Source: Saccharopolyspora gloriosae (GTDB lineage: Bacteria > Actinomycetota > Actinomycetes > Mycobacteriales > Pseudonocardiaceae). Taken from it: a DNA stretch of 64,000 nt. The translations under genes and the position numbers were made by a program. Positions within the stretch are counted from its first letter, which is position 1, and each line of letters opens with the position of its first letter. Below, piece after piece: positions 20,652 through 28,871 of the stretch. The notes under the pieces were generated by a model. The model searched no databases. It was not told the DNA's origin and worked only from the letters and a program-made list of their open reading frames with translations. The stretch is from contig NZ_CP059557.1 in the NCBI RefSeq assembly GCF_022828475.1, positions 4,635,470-4,699,469 on the forward strand. Reading direction: 5' to 3'.

Positions 20652-20685
20652 GGATACAACGCTGTATCCGATACATGAGCGTATC
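20652..20685. promoter_or_regulatory. Tandem TetR operator candidates GATAC-N6-GTATC
   Basis: Two consecutive palindromes lie in the divergent region between the MMPL and TetR genes: GGATAC-N6-GTATCC at 20652-20669 and GATAC-N6-GTATC at 20670-20685. A further half-site follows at 20686-20691. Their position over the likely promoters fits autoregulation and repression of the MMPL-YhgE operon. Confidence 0.65.
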
Positions 20686-20763
20686 CGATACCATGGGGCC
20701 GTTCCACGCGGGCCGCATCACAGCGGGAAAGCCGCTGGTATAGGTCCGCAGGAAGGAAGGTTC

Positions 20764-21459
20764 GTGGTGAACGCGAGCAAGTTGGCCCGAAGCGCCGAGC
20801 GCCCGGAAACCGGCGCGCGCGAGACCGCTCGGCGCACCAAGACCCGCGAACGGCTGATGGACGCCGCCTACCGACAGTTCAGCGAGCACGGCATCAACGG
20901 CACCTCCGTCGAGGCGATCACCGACGACGCCGGCTTCACCCGTGGCGCGTTCTACTCCAACTTCAGCAGCAAGGAGGAGTTGTTCTTCGCCCTCACCGAA
21001 CGGGAGAACCGCATTCGGCTGGAGACGCTGCGGGAGAACTTCGCCGGGCTGGTCGCGCCGCTCGGCGACACCGCGGGCAAACCGGCCCCGCACCTGATCG
21101 AGAGCATCATCGCCGACGTGCTGTCGTTCCAGCCGGACAATCGGCAGTGGTGCCTGATGCAGAGCGAGTTCCGCCTGCTGGCGCTGCGCGATCCCGAGGT
21201 GGCGCCGCGCTTCCTCGCCGCTTCCCAGTCCTTCTTGCGCGAACTCGCCGCGATGGTCGACACCGCGGTCCGCTCGGTCGGAGTGCGATTCCTGATCGAC
21301 ACGCTGGACCTGACGCGGATGCTGGTGGACCAGTTCGACTCGGCGATGCAGGAGGCGATCCTGTCCGGCGCCGACGACCCCGAGCTCGTGGTCCGCGAGC
21401 ACGTGATGCGCACCCTCCCGCTGCTGGTGCACAGCCTCACCGACACCATCGAACCCTGA
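20764..21459 (+). CDS. TetR-family transcriptional regulator
   Basis: The protein (231 aa) has a TetR_N helix-turn-helix (RERLMDAAYRQFSEHGINGTSVEAITDDAGFTRGAFYSNFSSKEELF) and a ligand-binding C-terminal helical domain. The open frame extends to 20650, but GGAAGGAAGG at 20751-20760 directly precedes GTG codons at 20764 and 20767, so one of these is the start. Divergence from the MMPL-YhgE operon across a pair of strong palindromes indicates that it represses that export operon. Confidence 0.87.
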   Translation: MVNASKLARSAERPETGARETARRTKTRERLMDAAYRQFSEHGINGTSVEAITDDAGFTRGAFYSNFSSKEELFFALTERENRIRLETLRENFAGLVAPLGDTAGKPAPHLIESIIADVLSFQPDNRQWCLMQSEFRLLALRDPEVAPRFLAASQSFLRELAAMVDTAVRSVGVRFLIDTLDLTRMLVDQFDSAMQEAILSGADDPELVVREHVMRTLPLLVHSLTDTIEP

Positions 21460-21643
21460 GTCCGGACGGGACCGCGCTACGGGTTCGGCGCGGGTCCGGC
21501 GAAGGATCGGTCCACCGGCGGTGTGATTCCGCACGGCGTGATCCAGGAAGCTCTGCGAAGGTCGGAACGTTCTCGGTCCAGGGAGCGCTCAGCGGACGAC
21601 CGCGGGCGCACCGGACGAACAACCCGACGCTAGGAGTTAGGTC

Positions 21644-22078
21644 ATGGCCGACCGCAATGCGACGACGAGCTGGCAGGGCGACCTGGGATCCGGTTCTGGT
21701 CTCGTCACCTTGGATTCCTCGAACGCGGGGCAGTTTCCCGTGTCGTTCGCGACCCGCGCGGAGGACCCGGCCGGGCAGACCAGCCCGGAGGAGCTCATCG
21801 CCGCCGCCCACTCCGCCTGCTACAGCATGCAGCTGTCCGCGCTGCTCGGCGGCGTCGGACACGCGCCGGAAAGGATCGACACCAGTGCCGAGGTCACTCT
21901 CGGCAAGTCCGGCGACGGCTTCGCCATCACGGGAATCGCGCTGACCGTCCGCGCCACCGTTCCCGGCGCGAATGCCGACACCTTCCAGCAGGCGGCGCAG
22001 CAGGCCAAGGAAACCTGCCCGGTCTCGGCCGCCCTGACCGGCACCACGATCACGCTGGACGCCCAGCTTTCCGAGTGA
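21644..22078 (+). CDS. OsmC-family peroxiredoxin
   Basis: The 144-aa protein has the OsmC/Ohr fold with the two redox cysteines, Cys59 (AHSACYSM) and Cys125 (KETCPVS). It also has the AxxWxGDLxxGSG N-terminus and TSPEELIAAAHSAC. OsmC proteins reduce organic hydroperoxides with the reactive N-terminal Cys. GGAG lies about 10 nt upstream of the ATG. It is a single gene with its own upstream region and a palindromic repeat behind it. Confidence 0.9.
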   Translation: MADRNATTSWQGDLGSGSGLVTLDSSNAGQFPVSFATRAEDPAGQTSPEELIAAAHSACYSMQLSALLGGVGHAPERIDTSAEVTLGKSGDGFAITGIALTVRATVPGANADTFQQAAQQAKETCPVSAALTGTTITLDAQLSE

Positions 22079-22087
22079 AACGCGCGG

Positions 22088-22155
22088 TGAAGCGGTAGCG
22101 GAACCTCAGTGGCTTCCTCCCGCGGAAGCCACTGAGAATCCGCCGGTGGCCATCT
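22088..22155 (-). repeat. Palindromic MITE-like repeat, copy 3 (short form)
   Basis: This is a shortened copy with 13-bp arms 22105-22117 (CTCAGTGGCTTCC) and 22124-22136. It is preceded by AGCGGAAC and followed by AATCCGCCGGTGGCC, as in the other copies. Both arms carry a compensating change (TGGCTT/AAGCCA). Confidence 0.65.
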
Positions 22156-22300
22156 CGCCGAGGTGGCCACCGCTCAGCGGCTCCGCCGCCGGCAGGGCAC
22201 GGCTCAAGAACGACCTAGAAGATCACTGGCTTGACGTTCTCCGAACCCCGGATGCCCACTGGCTCCGGGGTTTCGCATTCGCCGGGCAGTGCCGTCGGCC

Positions 22301-23797
22301 TCAGGCTCCGTCGAGTGCCGCCGGTTCCTGGTGTGCCCACGGTGCGGCTTGTTCCAGTTGGGCCGCGAGGCGGAACAGGGTGCCTTCGCCGGTGAGCGGC
22401 GCGACGAACTGGACGCCGAGCGGCAGGCCGTCGGCGGTCCGGTGCAGCGGCACCGACATCGCGGGACGCCCGGTGATGTTGGCCAGCTGCGTGTACGGGA
22501 CGTGGCGCATGTTCGTGCGCGCGACGCGATCCACGATCCCGGTGCGCCGCAGCAGCCCTCCCCCGCGCGCGGCCAGCACGATCCGGCCCAGCACCCGCAA
22601 CGGCGCCGGGGTGGCGAGTTCGCCGATGCGCACCGGCGGACCGGCCAGGCTCGGGGTCAGCAGCAGGTCGTGGTGGCGGTGGAACTCCGCGAGCCGCGCG
22701 GAATGTCCGTGCCAGGCCTCCAGAACGGTCACGTAGTCCGGACCGCTGATGCTGCGCCCGGCCGCCGCCAGCAACCGGGTGTCCAGCTCGAAATTGTTCG
22801 AGCGGGCACCGGTGAGCCGCTCGGCCTCGGACAGCGCGTGGGCCAGCTTCACCGACCAGGCCCGCAGGAACTCCACCGTGAGCGCGGCCAGGTCCACCGG
22901 TGGCGGGACCTCCTCGACCTCGTGGCCCAGCTCCGCCAGCAGGTCCGCGGCGGAGCGCAGGGCTTTCACCGCCGCCGGGTCGGGATCGCCGAGCGCGGAC
23001 GCCGCGCTGAAACCGATGCGCAGCTTGCCCGGTTCGCGCCGGACCTCCTCGGCGAACGGGCGTTCCGGCGCGGCGGCCGCGTACGGGGCCATCGGGTCGA
23101 AACCGACCAGCGCGTCCAACCCGACCGCGCTGTCGCGGACGGACCGCGACACGACACCGTCCACCGCCGCGCCGTGGAAACCTTCCGCGCGCTGCGGCCC
23201 GGCGGGCACCAGCCCACGTCCGGCCTTGAGCCCGAACACCCCGCAGCACGCCGCCGGGATGCGGATCGAACCACCGCCGTCGCTGGCCGCCGCCAACGGC
23301 ACGATCCCGGCGGCCACCGTCGCGGCCGCGCCCCCGGAAGAACCGCCCGGGGTGCGGTCGAGCGCCCAGGGATTGCGGGCGGGACCGAACGCGACCGGCT
23401 CGGTGATCGGCTTGGCGCCGAATTCCGGGGTGTTGGTGCGGCCGAAGACCACCAGCCCGGCGGCCTCCCAGCGCCGCACGACCTCGGCGGTCTCGGCGGC
23501 CGCCACCGTCCGCAGCGATCGCGAGCCACCGCTGGAGGGAAGCCCGCTGATCTCCTGGTTCAGGTCCTTGAGCAGGAACGGCACCCCGCCCAGCGGCCCT
23601 GCCGGAGTGTTTCGCGCGCGCTCGCGGGCGCGGTCGTCGAGCCGCTGCGTGATCGCGTTCAGCCGCGGGTTCACCTGCTCGGCCCGCGCCAGCGCCGCGT
23701 CCAGCACCTCGCTCGCCGACACCTCGCCCGCACCGATCAGCTCGGCCAGCTCCACACCGTCCCGCCGACGGTAGTCCGCGTACTCCATGCCACCCAT
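22301..23797 (-). CDS. Amidase (amidase signature family)
   Basis: The protein (498 aa) belongs to the amidase-signature hydrolases. The Ser-cisSer-Lys triad is visible as Lys in GVPFLLKDLNQ, Ser in TPGGSSGGAAA and the nucleophilic Ser in ASDGGGSIRIPA. The family hydrolyses amides; GatA belongs to it, but no gatB or gatC is nearby, so this is a stand-alone catabolic or detoxifying amidase. ATG 23797 is preferred because GGGAGG lies upstream; ATG 23788 is an alternative. Confidence 0.88.
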   Translation of the reverse strand: MGGMEYADYRRRDGVELAELIGAGEVSASEVLDAALARAEQVNPRLNAITQRLDDRARERARNTPAGPLGGVPFLLKDLNQEISGLPSSGGSRSLRTVAAAETAEVVRRWEAAGLVVFGRTNTPEFGAKPITEPVAFGPARNPWALDRTPGGSSGGAAATVAAGIVPLAAASDGGGSIRIPAACCGVFGLKAGRGLVPAGPQRAEGFHGAAVDGVVSRSVRDSAVGLDALVGFDPMAPYAAAAPERPFAEEVRREPGKLRIGFSAASALGDPDPAAVKALRSAADLLAELGHEVEEVPPPVDLAALTVEFLRAWSVKLAHALSEAERLTGARSNNFELDTRLLAAAGRSISGPDYVTVLEAWHGHSARLAEFHRHHDLLLTPSLAGPPVRIGELATPAPLRVLGRIVLAARGGGLLRRTGIVDRVARTNMRHVPYTQLANITGRPAMSVPLHRTADGLPLGVQFVAPLTGEGTLFRLAAQLEQAAPWAHQEPAALDGA

Positions 23798-23842
23798 CCC
23801 GTTCGTCGCCTCCCGCCGAACCATGCTCCCGCGATTTGATCA

Positions 23843-23891
23843 GGTGAACGGACCGTTCGACCAACCGCATTGGTCGAACGGTCCGTTCACC
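23843..23891 (-). terminator. 22-bp perfect hairpin terminator
   Basis: The 22-bp arms 23843-23864 and 23870-23891 are perfectly complementary with a 5-nt loop. The hairpin lies 4 bp beyond the condensation-protein stop. Its GGTGAACG start is shared with the hairpin at 28745-28792. Confidence 0.8.
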
Positions 23892-23894
23892 GAG

Positions 23895-25349
23895 TCAGGG
23901 GTGTGCGGCGAGGGTCGTCGACTCGGCCGCCGCCGTCAGGGCCGCGGTGAAGTGTTCGTGGAACGTGCGGATCGCCGTTTCCGCCTCGGCTGTGCCGGGG
24001 TGGCGGGTGTGCAGGAAGAGGCCGTCGGCCGTGCGGGACACCCAGAGCTGGACGTCGTCGGCGTCGGCTTCGCCGCTGATGTGCCGCGGCCGGGACTCGG
24101 GGAATTCCAGGGACACCGGCAGCGCGCGATAGTCCACATAGGACATCATGAAGACGTCCTTGCGCGTCGGAGCGTACTCGTCGGAGATCGCGGTGAGGAT
24201 GTTCGGCAGTGGCACGCCGAGGGTGCCCAGCGCTTCCCGGAACGCCACCTTCGCGTGCGTGTGGGTGTCGGCGAACCGGCCGTCCACCACGTTGAACATG
24301 ACCGGGGCGTTCGTCGTGAACCAGCCGACGGCGTGCCGCCAACGCGGTTCGTGCCTGGTGTGCAACGGAATCAGCAGACCGATGGGGTCCCCGGCGCCCA
24401 GTTCGCGCAACGCGAGTCCCGCGGCGGCCAGCACACCGGTGAGCACGCTGCCCAAACCCTCGCGGCAGGCCGCGTCGAAGGCGTCCGCGGCCTCCACGTC
24501 CAGCAACCGCGCCGTCATCGAACGCTGCCGCACCGCACGTCCCGGTTCCACGCCGAGTCCCAGCGGGAAACCCGGTGTCGTCGCGCCGTTGTTGCGCAGG
24601 AAATCCCGCCAGTACGTCACCGCCGGATGCTCACCGCTCTCCGGAGGTGGGGCGGACAGGCCGGGCGCGTCCCACTCCGGAACGCTCGGCCGTCCGGCTA
24701 GGGCTTCGGCGGTCATCGCCTGGTGTTCCTGCGCGCAGTAGTCGACGAAACCGCCCACGTCCGCCAGGTCGGCCCGCGTGCCCCTGGCTGCGGCGTAGTA
24801 CAGCACCTGAAGTTCGTGCGCCGCCACTGCCAGCGAGTAGGCGTCCATGCAGGAGTGGTCGAACGCGGCGAACACCGTGCCGCCCCGTTCGTGCCGGATC
24901 GCGCCCAGCAGGAACGGCGGCCACCGGAGCGGCACGCACTGCTCGTCGAACCGCCGCGACAGGTGCTCGCGGACCGCCGAGGAGCCGGTGAACGTGCCCG
25001 CCTCCCGTCGCCGCAACACCACCCCGTCTGGGCGCAGCAGTGCGCGGCGGACCTCGCCGTCCTGCTCGGTGAACCGGCTCAGCAGCCCGCTGTGCCGACG
25101 GATCCACTGCCCGGCGGCCGCCTCCAGCGCGTCCTCGTCCAGCACTCCCGGCAGCTCGAAGGTGCAGGCCAGCCACGGCGGCGGCGCCCCATCGGCTCCG
25201 GTGGCGCCCAGGTGCAAGGACTGGTTCAGCGACGGCGGCACGTCGCTGGGCTCGAACTCGTGCCCTGGCGCGGGTTCCGCCGTCCACTCCACGATGGCGC
25301 CGGGCGGCGGGTCGAACGCGCTGATCGTCATGACTCGCATCGCCATCAC
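23895..25349 (-). CDS. Condensation-domain acyltransferase-like protein (PapA/NRPS C-domain superfamily)
   Basis: The 484-aa protein has the two-lobed chloramphenicol-acetyltransferase-like fold of condensation domains and PapA-type acyltransferases. The active-site HxxxD is HSCMD in FAAFDHSCMDAYS (about residue 165). A VGWFTTNAPVMFNV segment matches the latch region before the second lobe. The usual second His of HHxxxDG is replaced by Asp (DHSCMD). It stands alone with no adenylation or carrier domains, so it may esterify or amidate a small molecule or lipid. The GTG start overlaps the stop of the preceding 86-aa gene by GTGA; ATG codons at 25346 and 25340 are alternatives. Confidence 0.75.
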   Translation of the reverse strand: MMAMRVMTISAFDPPPGAIVEWTAEPAPGHEFEPSDVPPSLNQSLHLGATGADGAPPPWLACTFELPGVLDEDALEAAAGQWIRRHSGLLSRFTEQDGEVRRALLRPDGVVLRRREAGTFTGSSAVREHLSRRFDEQCVPLRWPPFLLGAIRHERGGTVFAAFDHSCMDAYSLAVAAHELQVLYYAAARGTRADLADVGGFVDYCAQEHQAMTAEALAGRPSVPEWDAPGLSAPPPESGEHPAVTYWRDFLRNNGATTPGFPLGLGVEPGRAVRQRSMTARLLDVEAADAFDAACREGLGSVLTGVLAAAGLALRELGAGDPIGLLIPLHTRHEPRWRHAVGWFTTNAPVMFNVVDGRFADTHTHAKVAFREALGTLGVPLPNILTAISDEYAPTRKDVFMMSYVDYRALPVSLEFPESRPRHISGEADADDVQLWVSRTADGLFLHTRHPGTAEAETAIRTFHEHFTAALTAAAESTTLAAHP

Positions 25350-25606
25350 TCCACGTCGGCCGCAAGCCGGGACTCGTGATCATCGGCGGTCCGGTGCAGC
25401 ACGGCCTTCGCGCGGTCCGGATGGCGGGCGACGTTGCCCGCCGCATCGTTGGCGACCGTCCGGGGAACGCGGCTCTCCTGGAAGGACGCGTGCGGGGCGG
25501 GATACTCTCGCACGTCCTCGCCCGGGTCCAATGTGGACACCACAGAAGGCCGTCCGGACGGCCTGCCGGGAGCGGGCTCGTACTCGCGGAGTGCGTTCAT
25601 CCTCAT
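25346..25606 (-). CDS. Small 86-aa protein translationally coupled to the condensation protein
   Basis: I do not recognise this protein. It is hydrophilic and has no membrane segment or Cys. It contains a LREYEPAPGRPSGRP segment followed by DPGEDVREYPAPH. AAGGGA lies 8 nt before ATG 25606 and its stop overlaps the next start (GTGA), which argues that it is translated and functionally paired with the acyltransferase. It could be a precursor peptide or a partner protein; nothing in the sequence decides this. Confidence 0.55.
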   Translation of the reverse strand: MRMNALREYEPAPGRPSGRPSVVSTLDPGEDVREYPAPHASFQESRVPRTVANDAAGNVARHPDRAKAVLHRTADDHESRLAADVE

Positions 25607-25784
25607 GAGCGGAATCCCTTCACCACGGGGCGGACTCAGGCCCGGTACCCACGCCGATCGGAGCTCGAAAGCCGGACCTTACATGATCATGAAATGATCG
25701 CTCCGCCCACGACCGCGCGACGGCGGATACGTGGTGGCCGCACAAGCACCCGCAGGTGAAACCCCGCTCCCACGACGGAAAAGA

Positions 25785-25815
25785 ACGTGGCGGCGCCGAC
25801 ATCGGCACCGCCACG
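25785..25815 (-). terminator. Hairpin terminator after the Lrp-type regulator
   Basis: A 14-bp stem with one mismatch and a 3-nt loop or less lies 17 bp beyond the stop of the minus-strand Lrp gene. Confidence 0.6.
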
Positions 25816-25831
25816 CCCGCCTCTTCCGCGA

Positions 25832-26296
25832 CTAGATCTGCGGCGGCCGATGCTCGTACGGGGTGGACAGCACCACCGTCGTCCTGGTCGAGACCTTCGC
25901 CGCCTCCCGAATCTGGCGCAGCAACTCCTCCAGCCCCAGCGGGGAAGCGACCCGGACCTGCAGGATGTAGGACTCGTCGCCCGCCACCGAGTAGCAGGAC
26001 TCGATCTCCGGCAAGTGCTCCAGCCGCTGCGGATAGTCGTCCGGAGCGGCCGGATCGATCGGCGTCAGCGAGATGAACGCCGTCAGCGGCAACCCGATCT
26101 GGTCACCGTCCACTTTGGCCACATAACCCTGCAGCGCGCCGCGCTGCTCCAGCCGCCGGACCCGCTGGTGCACCGCCGAGACGCTCAGCCCGACCCGCTC
26201 GGCCAGGTCGGTGAAGCTGCACCGGCCGTCGTGCGCCAGCTCGCGCAGGATCGCGCGATCCGTCGCTTCCAGCTCTCCCGTGTTCCGGTCGTTCAC
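25832..26296 (-). CDS. Lrp/AsnC-family transcriptional regulator
   Basis: The 154-aa protein has an N-terminal AsnC winged helix (DRAILRELAHDGRCSFTDLAERVGLSVSAVHQRVRRLEQRG) and a C-terminal RAM ligand domain (VAGDESYILQVRV). Family members sense amino acids. It overlaps the 3' end of the pepQ-like gene by 4 bp (ATGA), so regulator and peptidase are co-translated. This fits a role in proline or amino acid utilisation. Confidence 0.9.
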   Translation of the reverse strand: MNDRNTGELEATDRAILRELAHDGRCSFTDLAERVGLSVSAVHQRVRRLEQRGALQGYVAKVDGDQIGLPLTAFISLTPIDPAAPDDYPQRLEHLPEIESCYSVAGDESYILQVRVASPLGLEELLRQIREAAKVSTRTTVVLSTPYEHRPPQI

Positions 26297-27447
26297 GCCG
26301 GCAGCACCACCAGCTCGTGCGGCTGCGAGTTCACGTTCAGCGCACCGTCCTCGATGACGATCACGATGTCCTCGATCCGGGCGCCCCAGCGGCCGGACTG
26401 GTAAATGCCGGGCTCGATGCTGAACGCCATGCCCGCCTCCAATTCCAAGGTGTTGCCCCCGACGATGTACGGCTCCTCGTGCACGTCGAGGCCGATGCCG
26501 TGCCCGGTGCGGTGGATGAACTGCTCGCCGAAACCGGCCGCCGCGATGGGTTCCCGCGCGGCGGCGTCGATCGACTCGGCCGTCGCGCCGGGGCGGACCG
26601 CGCGCACCGCCGCGTCCTGCGCCGCCTGCAGCACCGCGTAGGTCTCCGCCACGTCGGGCTGCGACGGCTCCCCCACCGCATAGGTGCGGGTGCAGTCGGA
26701 GTTGTACCCGGACGGGATCGGCCCGCCGATGTCCACGACCACCACGTCCCCGGGCTCGATCACCCGGTCCGACAACGCGTGGTGCGGGCTGGCGCCGTTC
26801 GCGGCCGAGCCGACGATGACGAACTCGGCCTCGGTGTGCCCCTCCTCGACGATGGCGGCGGCGATGTCCGCGCCGACCTGCGCCTCGGTGCGCCCGGCGG
26901 TGAGGAACTCCGACATCCGGGCGTGCACCCGGTCGATCGCCGCACCGGCCGTGCGCAGCGCCTCGATCTCGGCGGCGTCCTTGCGCATCCGCAGCTCGCG
27001 CAGCACCGAACCGGCCAGCACCTGCTCCGCGCCCGTCGCCGCACGCAGCGGCAAGGTGTGCATCGCGGGCATCACGTCGGCGACGCCCAGCCGGGACGGC
27101 GCACCGCCGCGGCGCAGCAGGTCCGCGACCAGCGCGTGCGGGTCCTCACCGTCGACCCAGGTCACGACCTCGATACCGAGTTCCTCGGCGGGAACGTCCG
27201 CGTAACCGGGCGCCTCCAGCTTCGGCAGCACCAGCACCGGAGCGGCACCGTTTCCCGTCGCGGGCAGCACCAGGGTGCTCAACCGCTCGAACGACTCGCC
27301 GCGGGCACCGAGCAGGTACCGCAGATCCGAACCAGGGGTGATCAGCAGGGCGTCCAGGTCCGCGGTCGCCGCCGTCGCCGCGGCGCGGCTCAGTCGACCG
27401 GAGAACACCGCGGGATCCTGCTTGAGCGAAACAGTGGCCATGGCCAC
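26293..27447 (-). CDS. pepQ: M24-family Xaa-Pro peptidase (PepQ/PepE-like)
   Basis: The 384-aa protein has a creatinase-like N-terminal domain and a pita-bread M24 catalytic domain. The metal ligands are present: the two Asp of VVVDIGGPIPSGYNSDCTRTY, His of HRTGHGIGLDVHEEP, Glu of SIEPGIY and Glu of ARIEDIV. Such enzymes cleave Xaa-Pro dipeptides in the cytoplasm. The order exonuclease-pepQ is conserved in Actinobacteria (compare Mycobacterium Rv2090-pepE), although here several genes lie on the other side of the exonuclease. Confidence 0.9.
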   Translation of the reverse strand: MAMATVSLKQDPAVFSGRLSRAAATAATADLDALLITPGSDLRYLLGARGESFERLSTLVLPATGNGAAPVLVLPKLEAPGYADVPAEELGIEVVTWVDGEDPHALVADLLRRGGAPSRLGVADVMPAMHTLPLRAATGAEQVLAGSVLRELRMRKDAAEIEALRTAGAAIDRVHARMSEFLTAGRTEAQVGADIAAAIVEEGHTEAEFVIVGSAANGASPHHALSDRVIEPGDVVVVDIGGPIPSGYNSDCTRTYAVGEPSQPDVAETYAVLQAAQDAAVRAVRPGATAESIDAAAREPIAAAGFGEQFIHRTGHGIGLDVHEEPYIVGGNTLELEAGMAFSIEPGIYQSGRWGARIEDIVIVIEDGALNVNSQPHELVVLPA

Positions 27448-27813
27448 CTAGCCTAACCGTCGCTCTCGTAGACATCGTCCGGCGTGGCGGCGCATGCGAA
27501 CGGAGAAGGACCGGGCAGGACCATTCCCTGCCCGGCCCCTCTCACCTCCGGCCCGGCAGTGGCGTCCGGGGAGGACCGATGCGCCCGGCCGGAGCGGACC
27601 GCCGCCTGTCGGGGGAGCGACGGCGGCCCGTTCCCGTCCCGGCCTCGCGGACCGGGAAATCCCTGTGCCGCACCTCGATCTCGCCGGTGTCGCGCACTGG
27701 TCCGACTGTATGAGGCGACTCGGGTGGCGTAGTGACAGTGATCTGACAGCTCGTCCGGCGACGGGCGCCCGGCCTGCGATGCGATGTCCGCGGGGCGTGA
27801 CAGAGTGGACTCC
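27448..27813. other. Divergent pepQ/exonuclease intergenic region
   Basis: This 366-bp stretch holds promoters for both divergent genes, but I cannot identify clear -10/-35 boxes. It contains one 9-bp GC hairpin (27511-27519 with 27527-27535). I see no gene. Confidence 0.5.
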
Positions 27814-28740
27814 GTGACGGGTTCTGTGATGTTGATCGACTCCGCCGGGTTGTGGTTCCGCTCGTACTACGCGCTGCCCGACTCGTTGACGGCCCCGGAC
27901 GGGACGCCGGTGAACTCGGTGCGCGGGTTCTGCGACATGGTGGCGAAGCTCATCGACGAACGGCGGCCGACGCGGCTGGTGGCGTGCTTGGACAACGACT
28001 GGCGCCCGCAGTTCCGCGTCGACGCGCTGCCCTCCTACAAGGCGCACCGGGTGGCCGAGGAGGACCCGGACGCCGAGGAGGTGCCGGACACGCTGAGCCC
28101 GCAGATCCCGATCATCCTGGACGTGCTGGACGCGCTGGGCGTGGCCACCGGCGAAGCCGAGGGCTACGAGGCGGACGACGTCATCGGCGTGCTCGCCGAC
28201 CGGGAGCGCGACGATCCCGTGGAGGTCGTCACCGGCGACCGCGACCTGTTCCAGCTGGTGCGCACCGAGCCGACTCCGGTGCGGGTGCGCTACGTCGGAG
28301 CCGGGCTGGCGAAGGCGCAGGACTTCGGTCCTGCCGAGCTGGCCGAGCGCTACGCGCTGGACGCGGCCCGCGCCGGCGACGCCTACGCCGAGATGGCGAT
28401 CCTGCGCGGCGATCCGTCCGACGGGCTGCCGGGAGTGGCCGGGATCGGGGAGAAGACCGCCGCGAAGCTGATCACCGAGTTCGGTTCGCTGGACGCGCTG
28501 CTGGCGGCGTCCGAACAAGGCGACCGGCGGCTCACGCCCCGCGTGCGCGGGAAGCTCGCCGAGGCGGCGGACTACCTGGCCGCCGCGCCCGCGGTGGTCA
28601 ACGTCGTGCGGGACGCGCCGGTCGTGGTAGACCGCCCCGACCGGACCCCCACCGAGCCCGCCGACCCGGAACGGCTCGCGGAACTCGGCACCGAATGGGG
28701 CCTCGGCGGCTCCCTGGACCGCCTCATCGCCGCCCTCTGA
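27814..28740 (+). CDS. 5'-3' exonuclease (polymerase I N-terminal domain family)
   Basis: The 308-aa protein is a stand-alone FEN-like 5' nuclease. It has the acidic metal ligands in VMLIDSAGLWFRSYYALP, GYEADDVIGVLA and VTGDRDLFQL. A helix-hairpin-helix DNA-binding motif follows (LPGVAGIGEKTAAKLITEFGSLDALL). It probably removes RNA primers or flaps. GTG 27814 is preferred; ATG 27829 is possible. In mycobacteria the orthologous gene (Rv2090) sits beside the DUF4333 gene and helY; here a block of accessory genes lies between them. Confidence 0.88.
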   Translation: MTGSVMLIDSAGLWFRSYYALPDSLTAPDGTPVNSVRGFCDMVAKLIDERRPTRLVACLDNDWRPQFRVDALPSYKAHRVAEEDPDAEEVPDTLSPQIPIILDVLDALGVATGEAEGYEADDVIGVLADRERDDPVEVVTGDRDLFQLVRTEPTPVRVRYVGAGLAKAQDFGPAELAERYALDAARAGDAYAEMAILRGDPSDGLPGVAGIGEKTAAKLITEFGSLDALLAASEQGDRRLTPRVRGKLAEAADYLAAAPAVVNVVRDAPVVVDRPDRTPTEPADPERLAELGTEWGLGGSLDRLIAAL

Positions 28741-28744
28741 AACT

Positions 28745-28792
28745 CAGGTGAACGTCCCCTTCGCCCAATGCGACCAAGGGGACGTTCACCTG
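28745..28792. terminator. 17-bp perfect bidirectional hairpin terminator
   Basis: The 17-bp arms 28745-28761 and 28776-28792 are perfectly complementary. The hairpin lies 4 bp after the exonuclease stop and before the convergent dioxygenase stop. It begins CAGGTGAACG like the hairpin at 23843. Confidence 0.8.
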
Positions 28793-28871
28793 GTGCCGCT
28801 CGTGAGGTCAACGGCCCATCGCTCGGAGACGAGCCGGCACTCCTGCGGCGGACGCAGCAGGAGTGCGGCGA

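Noticed and set aside
23895-25606. A nonribosomal peptide synthetase cluster
   Set aside because: Only one lone condensation-type domain is present; no adenylation, carrier or thioesterase domain lies nearby.
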